Origin: Paracamarosporium sp. OC-R06-R3
Lineage: Eukaryota; Ascomycota; Dothideomycetes; Pleosporales; Didymosphaeriaceae
DNA length: 64,000 nucleotides
Assembly (NCBI GenBank): GCA_019828545.1
Contig: JACVRA010000149.1
Coordinates: 124,001 to 188,000, forward strand
Direction of reading: 5' to 3'
Below, piece after piece: positions 47,806 to 60,111 of the stretch; position 1 is the first letter of the stretch; the number at the start of each line of letters is the position of its first letter. The position numbers and the translations under genes were made by a program. The notes under the pieces were generated by a model, which was given only the letters and a program-made list of their open reading frames with translations, was not told where the DNA came from and searched no databases.

Positions 47806-48546
47806 TCACACACGTCTAAACCCAACATACCCCCCCGTCCCCATCCGCCCAGTAACACTCTGCTGATACGTAGCCCGATTATCCCGGCACCAATACGCGC
47901 CGTGTAGAGGCCGATGGCATCGCCAGCAGATGTGCCGCCGCCAGCAGTAGGCCGAGTCGCACCCGTGGACCCGGTTGAAGTTCCAGCAGATGAAGCCTGG
48001 GGTGTTGGTGGAGGGGTGTCTGGGTAGAAAATCGTTGCGCCCGTGGAACCGGTTGAAGTTCGTGTAGATGAAGTCTGGGGGTTTGGTGCTGGGATGGCTG
48101 GGTGGGTGGGGGATGAGTTGGTTGGGTGCGGTGGGTGGGCGCTTGGGGAGGGGGTGTTCGGGTTTGGTGGGCGGACGGTTGGGTAGGGGGTTGGTGGTTT
48201 GGCTGGGTTTTGTGGACGGGGGCTTGGGTGGGGGATTGGTGATTTGGTCGGCTTTATGCCTTCGCTCGGTTGCGGCTTGCAGGTTCTTTTTGTAGTTTGT
48301 TTCGAAGGTGGCTTTGAGGTTGGCGGCTTCTTCTTGGGTGGGGTTGGCATGTGCGAGGGTGTCTTTCTTCTTCTCTTCTGTGAGTAGGGGCTTGAGATAT
48401 GTAAGTGCGGCGGTTCTGGATGCTTGCTGCTGGCTTGGAGGGACGGCTGCGATCCAGGGCTCGCTCATGATGCAGTCGATGCAGTTGCAGCCGGGGACCG
48501 GGGTGTCTTTGATATGATGGTAGTTGGAGCGAGGTGTGGACGACAT
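47806..48546 (-). CDS. Proline-rich protein with one CCCH-like finger and a decayed second copy
   Basis: A single exon of 246 residues from the ATG of MSSTPRSNYHH. An N-terminal part with CNCIDC, a charged helical stretch and a long Pro/Thr/Lys-rich linker (about 100-150) lead to two related 26-residue blocks. The second contains C-x8-C-x4-C-x3-H (FICWNFNRVHGCDSAYCWRRH region), close to a CCCH zinc finger. The first (FIYTNFNRFHGRNDFLPRH) has lost the cysteines. A further Cys/His cluster (CWRCHRPLHGAYWC) follows. CCCH fingers usually bind RNA. The 78-bp duplication is plain in the DNA. No named family is claimed. Confidence 0.6.
   Translation of the reverse strand: MSSTPRSNYHHIKDTPVPGCNCIDCIMSEPWIAAVPPSQQQASRTAALTYLKPLLTEEKKKDTLAHANPTQEEAANLKATFETNYKKNLQAATERRHKADQITNPPPKPPSTKPSQTTNPLPNRPPTKPEHPLPKRPPTAPNQLIPHPPSHPSTKPPDFIYTNFNRFHGRNDFLPRHPSTNTPGFICWNFNRVHGCDSAYCWRRHICWRCHRPLHGAYWCRDNRATYQQSVTGRMGTGGYVGFRRV
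47962..48117. repeat. 78-bp tandem duplication inside CCCH-like gene
   Basis: The string CCCGTGGA.CCGGTTGAAGTT at 47962 recurs at 48040, and the flanks align for about 70 bases with substitutions. The period is 26 codons, so the duplication is in frame. Confidence 0.75.
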
Positions 48547-49400
48547 TGTTAGGCTATACCTAAGGATTTGGATCGGATTCGATTGCAAGAAGGGGGATGA
48601 AAGTTGAGGGTTGGGGTGGTTGAGATAGCTGGATGATTTAGAGGGTTATACCATAGGCTTTTAAGTAGGCAGGTAGACCTTCTTTTGGTCTATGCAAACT
48701 TCAGAGTTGAGTGATATGGACTTCTATGGCCTTTGCTCGCCGTGGCTCCAGTGGAAAATGTCAGTGAAATTAACCTGTGCTTGGTATGCGTTGGGCATGG
48801 AGTCTACACGAGGCTAACATCATTTCACAAAGACCTTGAACTAAATTACAGTAACATCTTGTAGGTTTCGATTGCAATACATTCTACCTCGTGAACACTC
48901 ATTAAGCCAGACTGGTTCGCATTTCACTTCAACTTGGCTGGTGTGGGTATGTATCCAAATCCGTGGAAGTGATGACAAGAAGTGACAATAACAATCAGGA
49001 TTAATGACACAGGCTTGAAATTTGGTATCACAGACATTATAACATCCTTTCATCAAGCTCATGAATATGTCACTGATCATGTGGCAAACGTATGTTGATG
49101 GACTGACCCATGTTAATCCAGGGGAGTTCACCAAACAAAATCGTAGAGATGGGACTCGCATATGCGCTTAAACTCATATAATGATGTTAGAACAGTGTGA
49201 AGCCTGAATTACTCACAGATCATTGACGCGGGGAACTCGTGCACACCCGTTCACGCTATGACGTTGACCCAATGACACCACCTTCCCAAGCATTATCTCT
49301 TCCATTCGATGCGGCCATCCCAGCTCGGCAGGCCGTGTCGCGGATATTGCTCGACAACAAGAAACCCAACAGACAGTTTGAGAACTCCACTCAACGCAAG
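48547..49400. other. Intergenic region
   Basis: No supported gene. AT-rich in the middle. A frame of 106 codons on the minus strand (48841-49161) has no recognisable features. Confidence 0.45.
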
Positions 49401-50089
49401 ATGCTGAAACTGTAAGCGCCACCCTCTCCATACGCGCGCAAAGTCCGCATCTCCCTCCACGAGAAGAACATACCATTCGAACTTATGACCGAGGTCCCAT
49501 GGAACAGCACAACCCAAACACCGAAACACAATCCCCTAGAGAAACTTCCGGTCCTAATTTCCCGGCAGAAGGGATTCCAAATCTCGATCTCCCACCTAGC
49601 AAAGATGGCAAACCTGTTTCGGTCTACGAGAGTCACTTCATCATGGTACGGCTTGAGACCAAGCTTACCGCACCTCGATGGCCAAGTATGCTACCCGAGG
49701 ATGTAGAGGGCAAATTGGAAGCGCAGAAAGTGGAAGTAGTCTGTGACGGCATCTGCGACGCGTTCGTCCTCCGCTTCTTCGAAATTCAATGCGAACATCA
49801 GTCGAAAGAATGGATTGCAAGACAACAGCGCAAGATCAACGGGGGAATGAAGTGGCTGGCTGAGAAAGCTTCAGAGAGTAATAGTAGGGAGTTTTTGGTT
49901 GGTGGCAAATTTGGACTGGCAGACATAGCGGCAGGAACTGTTTGTTTGTATCTGGATGTTAGATGGCCAGATTATGCTTGGAGGGAGAAGTATCCGGAGT
50001 TGGCGAGGTACGCGGATGGGTTGGCAAAAAGGGAGAGTTTCAAAGAGACAGTGCCAGTGCCGCAAGTTATTGATGATAAGATTGTTTAA
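49401..50089 (+). pseudogene. Glutathione S-transferase relic (nonsense + frameshift)
   Basis: Starting at ATG 49401 the frame reads MLKL, then TAA at codon 5, then continues in frame with APPSPYARKVRISLHEKN and EVPWNSTTQTPKHNP LEKLPVLI, the glutathione-binding N-terminal domain. The position of the TAA is normally Tyr in this family. After LPVLI (about 49560) the similarity jumps to another frame (PAEGIPNLDLPPS, SVYESHFIM), which runs to the normal end (FLVGGKFGLADIAAG, SFKETVPVPQ). So there are two lesions: one nonsense codon and one shift equal to +2 or -1. The ATG at 49499 would give 196 residues with an out-of-frame start, so it is not a likely product. Sequencing error is the alternative. 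Confidence 0.75.
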
Positions 50090-50560
50090 GGAGAGTGTCC
50101 GGAAAGAGGATACCGCAATGTATAGTTCGAGTGTTAGAAGAATAAGCTAAATATTGCGTATCTTCGAACCATCCGATGCCTTCAAACTGCGTTCCAAGTA
50201 GTGAAAAGACGCGTTCCGTCACGCGTCGAGTGGAAGGCCAGTTACATAGCGCGCATACGTGTACCATATCACAGTCTCATGCTTATCGTAAGGTCTAGAG
50301 TAGCCTAGATTTACTCAGTACGGCGTCCACGTGCGATCCGATTACTATTTTGACCATGAACAAGGTAAACAATGTTGTATTAGATGAGAAGTGACCAATG
50401 GAGCAAATGCCGGAACCCGTGATTCTTTCCCGAGGTGCCTCGGCACCGTTGTCGCCGCCCCACACGATCAAAGACCTCCGCATCGCTCTCCGCATTTTCA
50501 CATTCTGGCCTCTTTCACCTTGTTCCAGCGTTCAATTCTCATTCACAACATACATTCACC
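50090..50560. other. Thiolase promoter region
   Basis: No gene is seen. It contains the CCGAGG/CCTCGG palindrome described separately, 118 bp before the thiolase ATG. Confidence 0.6.
50430..50443. promoter_or_regulatory. CCTCGG inverted pair (FarA/FarB-type fatty-acid response site)
   Basis: The 14-bp string CCGAGGTGCCTCGG is an inverted repeat of CCTCGG with a 2-bp spacer. CCTCGG is the core recognised by the fatty-acid regulators FarA/FarB of filamentous ascomycetes and is enriched at beta-oxidation and peroxisome genes. It sits 118-131 bp upstream of a beta-oxidation thiolase, the expected place. Binding is inferred from this match. Confidence 0.6.
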
Positions 50561-51949
50561 ATGACCGAGCGACTGAAGTCCATCGTATCGCATATCGCAC
50601 CCGCCAAGAACGGAGTGAGCGCCCTGTGAGTATCCGCCGCACCTCCGGAAGCCGAGCTCAAGCTTCAGGCAGAGATGAGGTATCAGAAATTAATGTATGA
50701 ACAACAGCACAACGAAGAATCCAGATGACATTGTCATTACCCTCGCGGTCCGGACGCCGCTCGCAAAGGCGCACAAGGGAGGCTTCAAGGACACGCCGCT
50801 CGACGGCATCCTTGTCAAGCTGCTGAAGCAGGTCATTGCGAAGTCAAAGCTGGACCCGGCACTAGTTGAAGATATCTGTTTGGGAAATGTACATCCAAAT
50901 GAACCCGCATTGTGCAAGAGTGCCGCTAATGTTGAGTTCAGGTCTCAGACGCCAAAGCCGCATACTACATCCGCGCCGCCATGCTTGGTGCCGGCTTCCC
51001 CAATACCACGGCCGGCTCTTCCGTAAACCGTTTCTGCAGCTCTGGCCTCAAAGCCGTGCAGGATATCGCCAATCAGATCGCTACCGGGTCTATCGAAGTT
51101 GGTCTCGCGCTTGGTGCTGAGTCCATGACTACCGGTGGCGACCGCTTAGAACGTCCCTTCTTCGACGAGATTCTTGAGAAGCAGGAAGCCCGCGACTGCA
51201 TGCAGCCCATGGGACAGACATCTGAGAACGTCGGAAAGGACTTCAACATCTCTCGCGAGAGGCAAGATCACTATGCAGCAGAGTCATACAGGAGAGCAGA
51301 GGTTGCGCAGAAGGCGGGCTGGTTCGACGATGAGATCGTGCCGATCCAGGTCAAGGTCAAGGATCCTAAGACGGGTGAGGAGAAGGATGTGACTCTTACC
51401 AAGGATGAGGGACCAAGGTACGGAACCACATTCGAGGCTCTGCAGAAGATCCGGCCCGCCTTCCTGCCGCACGGCGACAGGTCGCACGGTGGAAACTCGT
51501 CGCAGCTCACCGATGGTGCCGCTGCTGTGCTTCTCATGAAGCGATCAAAGGCTCAGGAGCTTGGCCAGCCCATCCTTGCAAAGTTCGTTGGCGCTACCGT
51601 CGCTGGACTTGCTCCTCGCATCATGGGCATTGGTCCCACCCTTGCTATCCCGAAGCTACTCACCAAGTTCAACCTCACACTTGACGATATCGATCTTATC
51701 GAGATTAACGAGGCCTTTGCCTCTATGGCTGTGTACTGCTTGGACACTTTGAAGATTGATCACTCGAAGCTGAATGTAAGAGGTGGAGCCATTGCCCTCG
51801 GTCACCCGTTAGGATGCACAGGTGCTCGACAGATCGCTACAGGTCTTAGCGAGTGCAGGAGACAAAAGAAGAAGATCCTGTTGACGTCTATGTGCATAGG
51901 CACTGGCATGGGTATGGCCGGTCTGTTCATCAACGAGCAGAACGTGTAG
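50561..51949 (+). CDS. 3-ketoacyl-CoA thiolase, peroxisomal
   Basis: Exons 50561-50625, 50708-50888 and 50942-51949 give 417 residues. It catalyses the last step of fatty-acid beta-oxidation, cleaving 3-ketoacyl-CoA to acetyl-CoA and a shortened acyl-CoA. The N-terminus MTERLKSIVSHI carries a PTS2-like peroxisomal signal (RL-x5-H-I, the last position slightly off consensus). The acylated Cys is in NRFCSSGLKAV (Cys114). EINEAFAS, GGAIALGHPLGCTGAR and CIGTGMGMAG supply the other active-site residues. The middle exon ends at ICLGN and joins VSDAKAAYYIRAA. The CCTCGG palindrome upstream fits fatty-acid induction. Confidence 0.95.
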
Positions 51950-52216
51950 ACTATTATACAAAACTGTTTAATTGTTGTACGGTCTTCGAGCCCACTTCGT
52001 ATGGAACGTGCCGAAATTCTTGAAAGTGCCTGCCCTTCAACTTATATTTTACGCTACGAATCGCAGAGGTTTTAGGAAAGCGCATCACTATAACGCTATA
52101 CCATTTGTGGAACAGACATTATGGCCCCCAGCATCTACGCCCCGTTGATCCTGTGGACACAATCGTACCGTCTTATCATACTTTCCACTGCTCCACTCAC
52201 CATAGCAACTGCCAAT

Positions 52217-53586
52217 ATGGCTCCTAACAGAATTGTAGAGCTCTCTGATATCATCTCAGAACACACACGTAGGGTAGACACCTACTTCACCTCAAAGGAC
52301 CTCCCTACCCCTTCATTCGATGCGTCCTACCCACCGAAGATCCAACTTCCACCCGAGATTGAGCAATCTCAACAGGCTGTGCTGGAAGCCGCAGACGAGC
52401 TCACTACGCTCATGATGGGTCCCGCTACAATGCTTCTCAGGAAATACTCAGTTTGTGTCACCAACACATCTCAGTCGATCTCACTCATTGATCTTAGTTT
52501 AACGCATGGTCAAGCGTGCAAGCAATCGAGCGTTTCAACATCGCCAAAGCCTTCCCACCAGGCGAGACCTCAACCTTTGAGGACATTGCACGGACATGCT
52601 CGATCCCGGAACCAGACGCGCGCCGCATTATACGGCACGCTGCGGCTCACTACATCTTCGCAGAGGCGGAACCTGGTGTCGTGAAGCACACGGCTGCTTC
52701 CAAGGCACTAGCTACCGTTCCATCGCTCAGCAGTGTAGCTGGGTTCCTTGCGAACGAAATGTGGCCATCTTCATCTCGACTCGCAGACGCAATGAAAAAG
52801 TGGCCTGGTTCTGAAGAAGCGAACGAAGCTGGGTTTAATGTCGCATACGGAGTCGATCGTCCCATGATGGATGTAGTAGCCCAGGACTCTGCGCGAGCTA
52901 AACGCATGGCCGGAGCTATGCAATTCATGCACAGCGGTCCAGGATACGACATTCGCCATGTAGTCGATAACTTCGACTGGGGCGACGCAGCCAGCGGCTT
53001 GCTTGTTGATGTCGGCGGAGGGAATGGGACTGTCGGCGCTGCAATTGCTCGGGCATTACCTAATATCAGCTGCGTTGTTCAGGACTTACCTGAGACGGTC
53101 AAGGATGTTGATGTCCCTACGGATCTGCGTCAAGGAGGGAGATTGAGATTCATGGCTCATGACTTCTTTACCGAGCAGTCGGTCAAGGGCGCGGATATTT
53201 ACCTCCTGCGATGGGTCCTTCATGATTGGTCTGATAAGTATGCCATCAGGATTCTGAGGAATCTGATTCCCGCGCTGAAAAAAGGCGCGCGTGTTTTGGT
53301 GAACGAGTTGAGTTTACCTCCAGCGGTAGGATTATCGCCTTACCAGCAGAGGTCCGCTCGGTAGGTATGCTTCATGTTTGGCGACGGTAGATTACTGAGG
53401 TTTTCATTTAGGGTATTTGATCTTGGTATGAAGGCCTTACAGAACGCGAAAGAACGCGACGCGCAGGATTGGAAGGATCTGTTTCACAAAGCAGATCCGA
53501 GATTCAAGCTGCAAGACATCAGGACGCCACCAGATGCAACTCTAGCGATCATAAGCGCCACCTGGACAAATGAAGTTGTAATGTAG
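52217..53586 (+). CDS. SAM-dependent O-methyltransferase
   Basis: Exons 52217-52450, 52498-53360 and 53412-53586 give 423 residues. The second exon starts at 52498: this gives FNAWSSVQAIERFNIAKAF, the family pattern of fungal plant-type O-methyltransferases, whereas later AGs break the frame. An N-terminal dimerisation region with a winged-helix part (TFEDIARTCSIPE) precedes the SAM site LLVDVGGGNGTVG and the catalytic-type HDWSD. The end ADPRFKLQDIRTPP-ATLAII is also typical. An in-frame ATG at 52121 would add 32 residues, but MAPNRIVELSDII is the usual family start. Such enzymes methylate phenolic secondary metabolites; no partner synthase is in view. Confidence 0.88.
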
Positions 53587-54440
53587 GCGGGCAACTATCG
53601 ACGAAAGTGCGATTGAGTGACAGGTAGACTCTCCTCAACGTCTAGTTTTAACGAGACTATACGATTACCCTACCAGAGTATGTAAAGCCATGAGATCCGA
53701 ACCGTCACTGAGGACTCGGGGTTGAGAATAGGGCAACTATCGGAGGGAGGGTTGGGATCTTCGACTGATAGGCAGAGTCTAAGGCCATCTTGTTAGATAC
53801 AAGGGAGATCGGTTTATTTGTAAATGCATACAATTCCGATACACGTTGTTAAAACCACGCGATGCGAACTCCCAGGCTAATCTTCTACATAGGGTCCCGT
53901 GGGGGGCCACAGCGATCGACGGAGATGCGACCTACTACCCATAAAAGCAATTTCGCTTGCCGTTGATCGCAGAGATCGACGGCTCCCGCTATCTTACCCA
54001 ACCCGGCTTTTCACAAGCCCACGCTGCGCCGACCGTTCCGTACACCACCCACCAAACATCACAGAAGAGCCGTCCGATCCGTGCTAGAATCGATGCTTTT
54101 CTCTCGACTTGCCCTGGGGGGAATGTTGCGAGACCGTTGGGGTGGTACGGCGTGCAAAGCTTCACGGTCCGCGCGGTCTAGAGCCTGACAGACTGGTTAT
54201 CACGGCTGACTCGCATGCATGTGCGGACATGGCTCCCGCCGTGATGCCGGCCTCCAACGCTCATGGCAGCAGAAATCGCAGGGGAGTGTGGATCGCAGGC
54301 TTCGATAGAAAGTGTTGACTTGCCCGTGTGGGAAGTTTGCATTGAATTTTGCTACTACGGCTAGCTAGCTGCGTGCAGAGAACGCTTTTCGCGCTGAGGT
54401 TCCTCGACCACCACCTCGCGCGCTGTCACACCTGCGAGTC
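53587..54440. other. Convergent 3' region
   Basis: No gene. Contains two nearby copies of GATCGACGG (about 53914 and 53973), too short to interpret. Confidence 0.45.
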
Positions 54441-56161
54441 TTACGCGTGGCTCTCGACATACGTGGTATAGCCTTGCTTGGCCTCGACTTCCTGTACGCG
54501 GTGCTCGAGATCGTGCGTCTCGAAGTCGACCTTCTTCATGCCGGGCACGAAGAAGGGGGCTTCGGTAAAGAGGTACTTCATCTCCTCGAGCGGACGCTTG
54601 GCCGTCTCCGGAAGCACGGCCCAGAAAAAGATCGCGTTGGTAAAGTTGCCAATCTAGGGAGATGATCAGTAACGAACATGTGGTCCAAGAACGCATGCAA
54701 ACTTACAACGAAGAGGAAATAGTACTTGTAGCCGATGTTGGTCATGGCAATGGGCGTGATCTGGCCAATCATGGTGTTGAAGGCGAACGAGGTCATGGTG
54801 GCAATCATGACACCGTAGGCACGCGTCTTTGTGTCGAAGATTTCAGCGGGAATGATCCACGACAGCGGACCGTTGGTCGCCGAGAAAGAGATGTTGTAAA
54901 GCCAGGTGATCACGATGAAGGCCCAAGCTGCAGACTTGTTGTTGTTGGCGCCCGGTGGGAACTTGGCTAGCAGAACGGTCGCGATGATGAAAGTCACCAT
55001 GTTGAACAGGTTACCACAAATGAGCGGCCAGCGACGACCGAATCGATCGATGAAGAGAATACAGGTAGCTTGAGCGATGAGGGCAAGCACCGAAGAGATG
55101 GCTTGGTACTTCAGCGTGTCGTCGCCTGCGATTCCCATGAGACCGTAGATCTCAGGCGAGTAGTACTGGATCGCAGAGACACCCGTCATCTGGACTGAGG
55201 CTTGGATGGCGCAGGCGAGGAAGAGACGACGGAAGCAAGATCGATCCTTGAAGAGCTCACCAATCGACGAAGCCTCATGCTCGTGCTCGTATGTGATGGT
55301 CTCCTGGATCTGTTCGAATTCAGCGCGTACCCATGGATCGTCGATATTCCCGTGAGCATGCAACCTAGCCAGCGTCTGCAACCCTTGTTCGGTCCTGCCC
55401 TGGTCGATAAGCCAGCGAGGCGATTCGGGGAAGAGTAAGATCAGAGCGGCGAGGATAACGGCCGGTAAGATCTGGATACCAAGACTGGTCCTCCATTGAC
55501 CGTTATCGTCTGGGGAGAATCCGACGTAGGTACCTAAAAGAATTAGCGCAAAACTCATATCACAGAAGTTGAGGACCCACCATATGAAATCCACGCAGCC
55601 GCGAGCGCACCCACGCCAAGCATAAACTGCTGCAAGGCAGTGACACGACCACGGATGCTGGGATGAGCCAACTCGGCTTGGTACAGAGGAATGATCATAG
55701 TGAGGACACCGACACTGCCGATACGTCAGTCTTTGTCGATGCGTAAGGTGAGAGACACTTACCCAAGACCTGCAATGGCACGTCCAGAGTAGAGATACGA
55801 CAGCGCTTTAGCACCCGTTTGCAACGCACCACCAAGACAGAAGATAATGGCTCCGATCATGATGGTCAATCGACGACCAATCCTATCAGCCAGAATACCG
55901 GCGACGCCAGCCCCAATGAAGGCACCACCCGTGAAGACTGACACGACAGCTCCCGTCTCATTGTCTTCTGGATGGTTGAATTCTGTCTTGAACGACGGCG
56001 ACGCAATGACCTGAGCGATGACACCCAAGTCGTAACCGAAGAGGACTGAACCGAGAGAGGCGAACACACCAACGAGGAACTGTATATGGTCAATTAGCTG
56101 TCATCACGTTGATGTCTTCGAAGTCACCCCATACCTGGTACCACTTGGGAGGAAGCGCCAT
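54441..56161 (-). CDS. MFS sugar transporter
   Basis: Five exons on the minus strand (56161-56135, 56079-55763, 55714-55581, 55533-54707, 54653-54441) give 505 residues. Twelve membrane segments and the sugar-porter signatures are present: LFGYDLGVIAQV, DRIGRR, PESPRWLIDQGR, DRFGRRWPL, PAEIFDTKTRAYG and PETAKRPLEEMKYLF. The family imports hexoses or pentoses by proton symport at the plasma membrane. Its divergent neighbour is a GH51 arabinofuranosidase, so L-arabinose or another pentose is a reasonable guess for substrate, by context only. The first exon has only 27 bases (MALPPKWYQ). Confidence 0.9.
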
Positions 56162-56763
56162 TTTGTCGAGCTCAAGGCGCAAACAACAGTCGCAATGAAC
56201 GATGCGCGACCCACAACCGCGGTCCCAACAAGCTTTTATACCACCAGGGCATATTGCACATGCCCTGCTCCCAAGCACGCGTCAATCGAATTCGAACGCG
56301 GGCCAAACATCAGGATCGAACCACGCCGCGTGCTGCACGTTCCCCAGTCTGGGCCCCGGATTCTCTCATCCCCGCTTTATGCGTGCCATTCCGCCAATCC
56401 CCATGGTCTTCGGTTTACCATTGCTCCCCCGAGGTATCGGGGGCTCTTGTCCCGCGCATCGGCAGTGCCCACGGAAAAACCCAAGACTTACGAGTGGAGG
56501 AAATGCACTCGCTAAGAGCGGGATGAATACTACGAAGAGCTTAGATCTGTGTTAATGGGAATAGTATTACGAGGTATAGTAATTCCACGAATCGGAGAAA
56601 AATGCCGCTAGGCCCTGTGAGGACAAGCAACGCCGTGAGTTGTCACGCGTAGCTTTTCTCGACGCTGCACTTTTTGGGTCAAACAGAAGGATTCGCTCTC
56701 ATATTGTAATTCTCGCATACCCAATTGAAAGAGAAACAGGAACAAAGTTTGTTGTGCGCAATA
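56162..56763. other. Shared divergent promoter of transporter and arabinofuranosidase
   Basis: 602 bp between two divergent start codons. It contains a cluster of three CreA-type sites (listed separately). I did not find a convincing XlnR or AraR element by eye. Confidence 0.55.
56342..56375 (-). promoter_or_regulatory. Cluster of three CreA-type (SYGGRG) sites
   Basis: CCCCAG at 56342-56347, CCCCGG at 56354-56359 and CCCCGC at 56370-56375 each match SYGGRG on the minus strand. CreA/Mig1 represses genes for alternative carbon sources in glucose, and paired sites close together are typical of direct control. Three within 34 bp between two pentose-type genes fits this. Confidence 0.5.
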
Positions 56764-58561
<1,798 letters not shown>

Positions 58562-60111
58562 GGGAGGCCGGTGATGACTTAATGACTGGGCTGATAGATT
58601 GCGTAGACTATAGACATTCATGTTAACGTTGATGACCTGACAGCGGATACGTAGGAATATGCACTGAAGCATGGAGGTTGTGAGCATCGTAGATGTTCTA
58701 CCCGCTTCATACAGACAATGAGAATCCACATCTTAGTTCCTGTCACTCCCATGCGCAATCGTAATTACCTGAGCCCCAAAAAGTATTGATAAAACTTCAT
58801 TCCAACGAACCATATCTTAAGTCTCGCGCTTATTGATCATGAAAAACCGCCCGAAGCTTCGAACCACTAAACAAGCAAGCCCTTACCGTAGTGATCAATG
58901 TCAAACTAGGGCATTCAAAAGGTCGCGTTGTCACCGATGAGCCGCGAGCATAAGTTTTGAAGCCGAGGATGCATACTGTCACAACCAGGACTCTTTCTAA
59001 AATTTCCTTTGAATCTCCAACCGGTCCAGCTATTTCGTTTTTTCTTTCGTGTATCCTGATAGACTTGTTTACTAAAGTGGCGGGCTCGACAGCACTCACG
59101 CAGAGATATCCTCGCAGTTTAATAATGGTATGAGATAGATAGTAACCACACTTCCTTTTGTGAATCCAACATACACTTTCTTAATGCACAATCTCTGTGA
59201 TCACATACAAAATAACCCAGACGAATCGGAGCAAGCCTTCGAGATGCCCATATCGTATCAAACCCGAAATCCAGATCCAAAAGACACCAAGTTTCTATAA
59301 CTCTCACTTTCAAATCCATCAATCATCCAACCCAAGCATCAATTTATCAGCGCCCAGCAACTCGACTCAAAATCCAAATAACACCGCTTAAATCCTCAAC
59401 CTCGTACTCAGACTCAAACATAACCACAGCACCCTGCTCTCCCACTACCTCCCACAATATACCACCTTCCCTTGCTCAGCTCTAATACATCGAGCAACAA
59501 CCCATCGCACCAAGTATAAAAGCTCATACACACCGATATTCTCTACTAACCCCTGCATCCTTCCGTACCCGATTCGCAGCAGAGTCTCGAGATACCATCC
59601 TCTTCTCTCCTTCCCACCGAGTTGCTCTACAGGAACTAGTGCCTAAATCGCTCATCTTCACGTCATCTATATCGCAGCGCGCACTACCAGCTGAGCGACA
59701 CTGCAATCTGTACGCAGAACGCCGAAATACATGGGCCTTTGATAATAAATGATGATGAAGCACCCATTCATACCGCATCACTTCCGCCCCACATACCCCT
59801 CGACGACTTCACACGTCAAACACAAACTAGTTTCACAAGAAAGCGGTGCACATTCCGAGACCAAAAAGCGCATTAAACATCGTTAGAGATTCGGCTGCTA
59901 CCTCGCGAATCCATTTCGTATATACACAGCGAAAACAACACTAAGCAAGGCGCTGAGGTACATCTCCGGCGCCGCTCCCCACGTAGCCAAAGACTACATA
60001 CTGAGATAACAGGTCCATAATCAACAGCGCACGCCTCATCAGTCGGCATGGCTCCAATCGACATCATAGTATCGACGGTTAGTCGCAGAGGAACAAGCAG
60101 TCCCGTACCCA
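58562..60111. other. Convergent 3' region, 1.5 kb
   Basis: AT-rich with A/C-rich stretches (59300-59480). Only short, unconvincing frames. No gene, repeat or RNA is recognised. Confidence 0.45.

Noticed and set aside
49499..50089. 196-residue glutathione transferase starting at 49499
   Set aside because: Its first 20 or so residues are an out-of-frame reading of the glutathione-binding domain, so this is the remnant of a longer broken gene.
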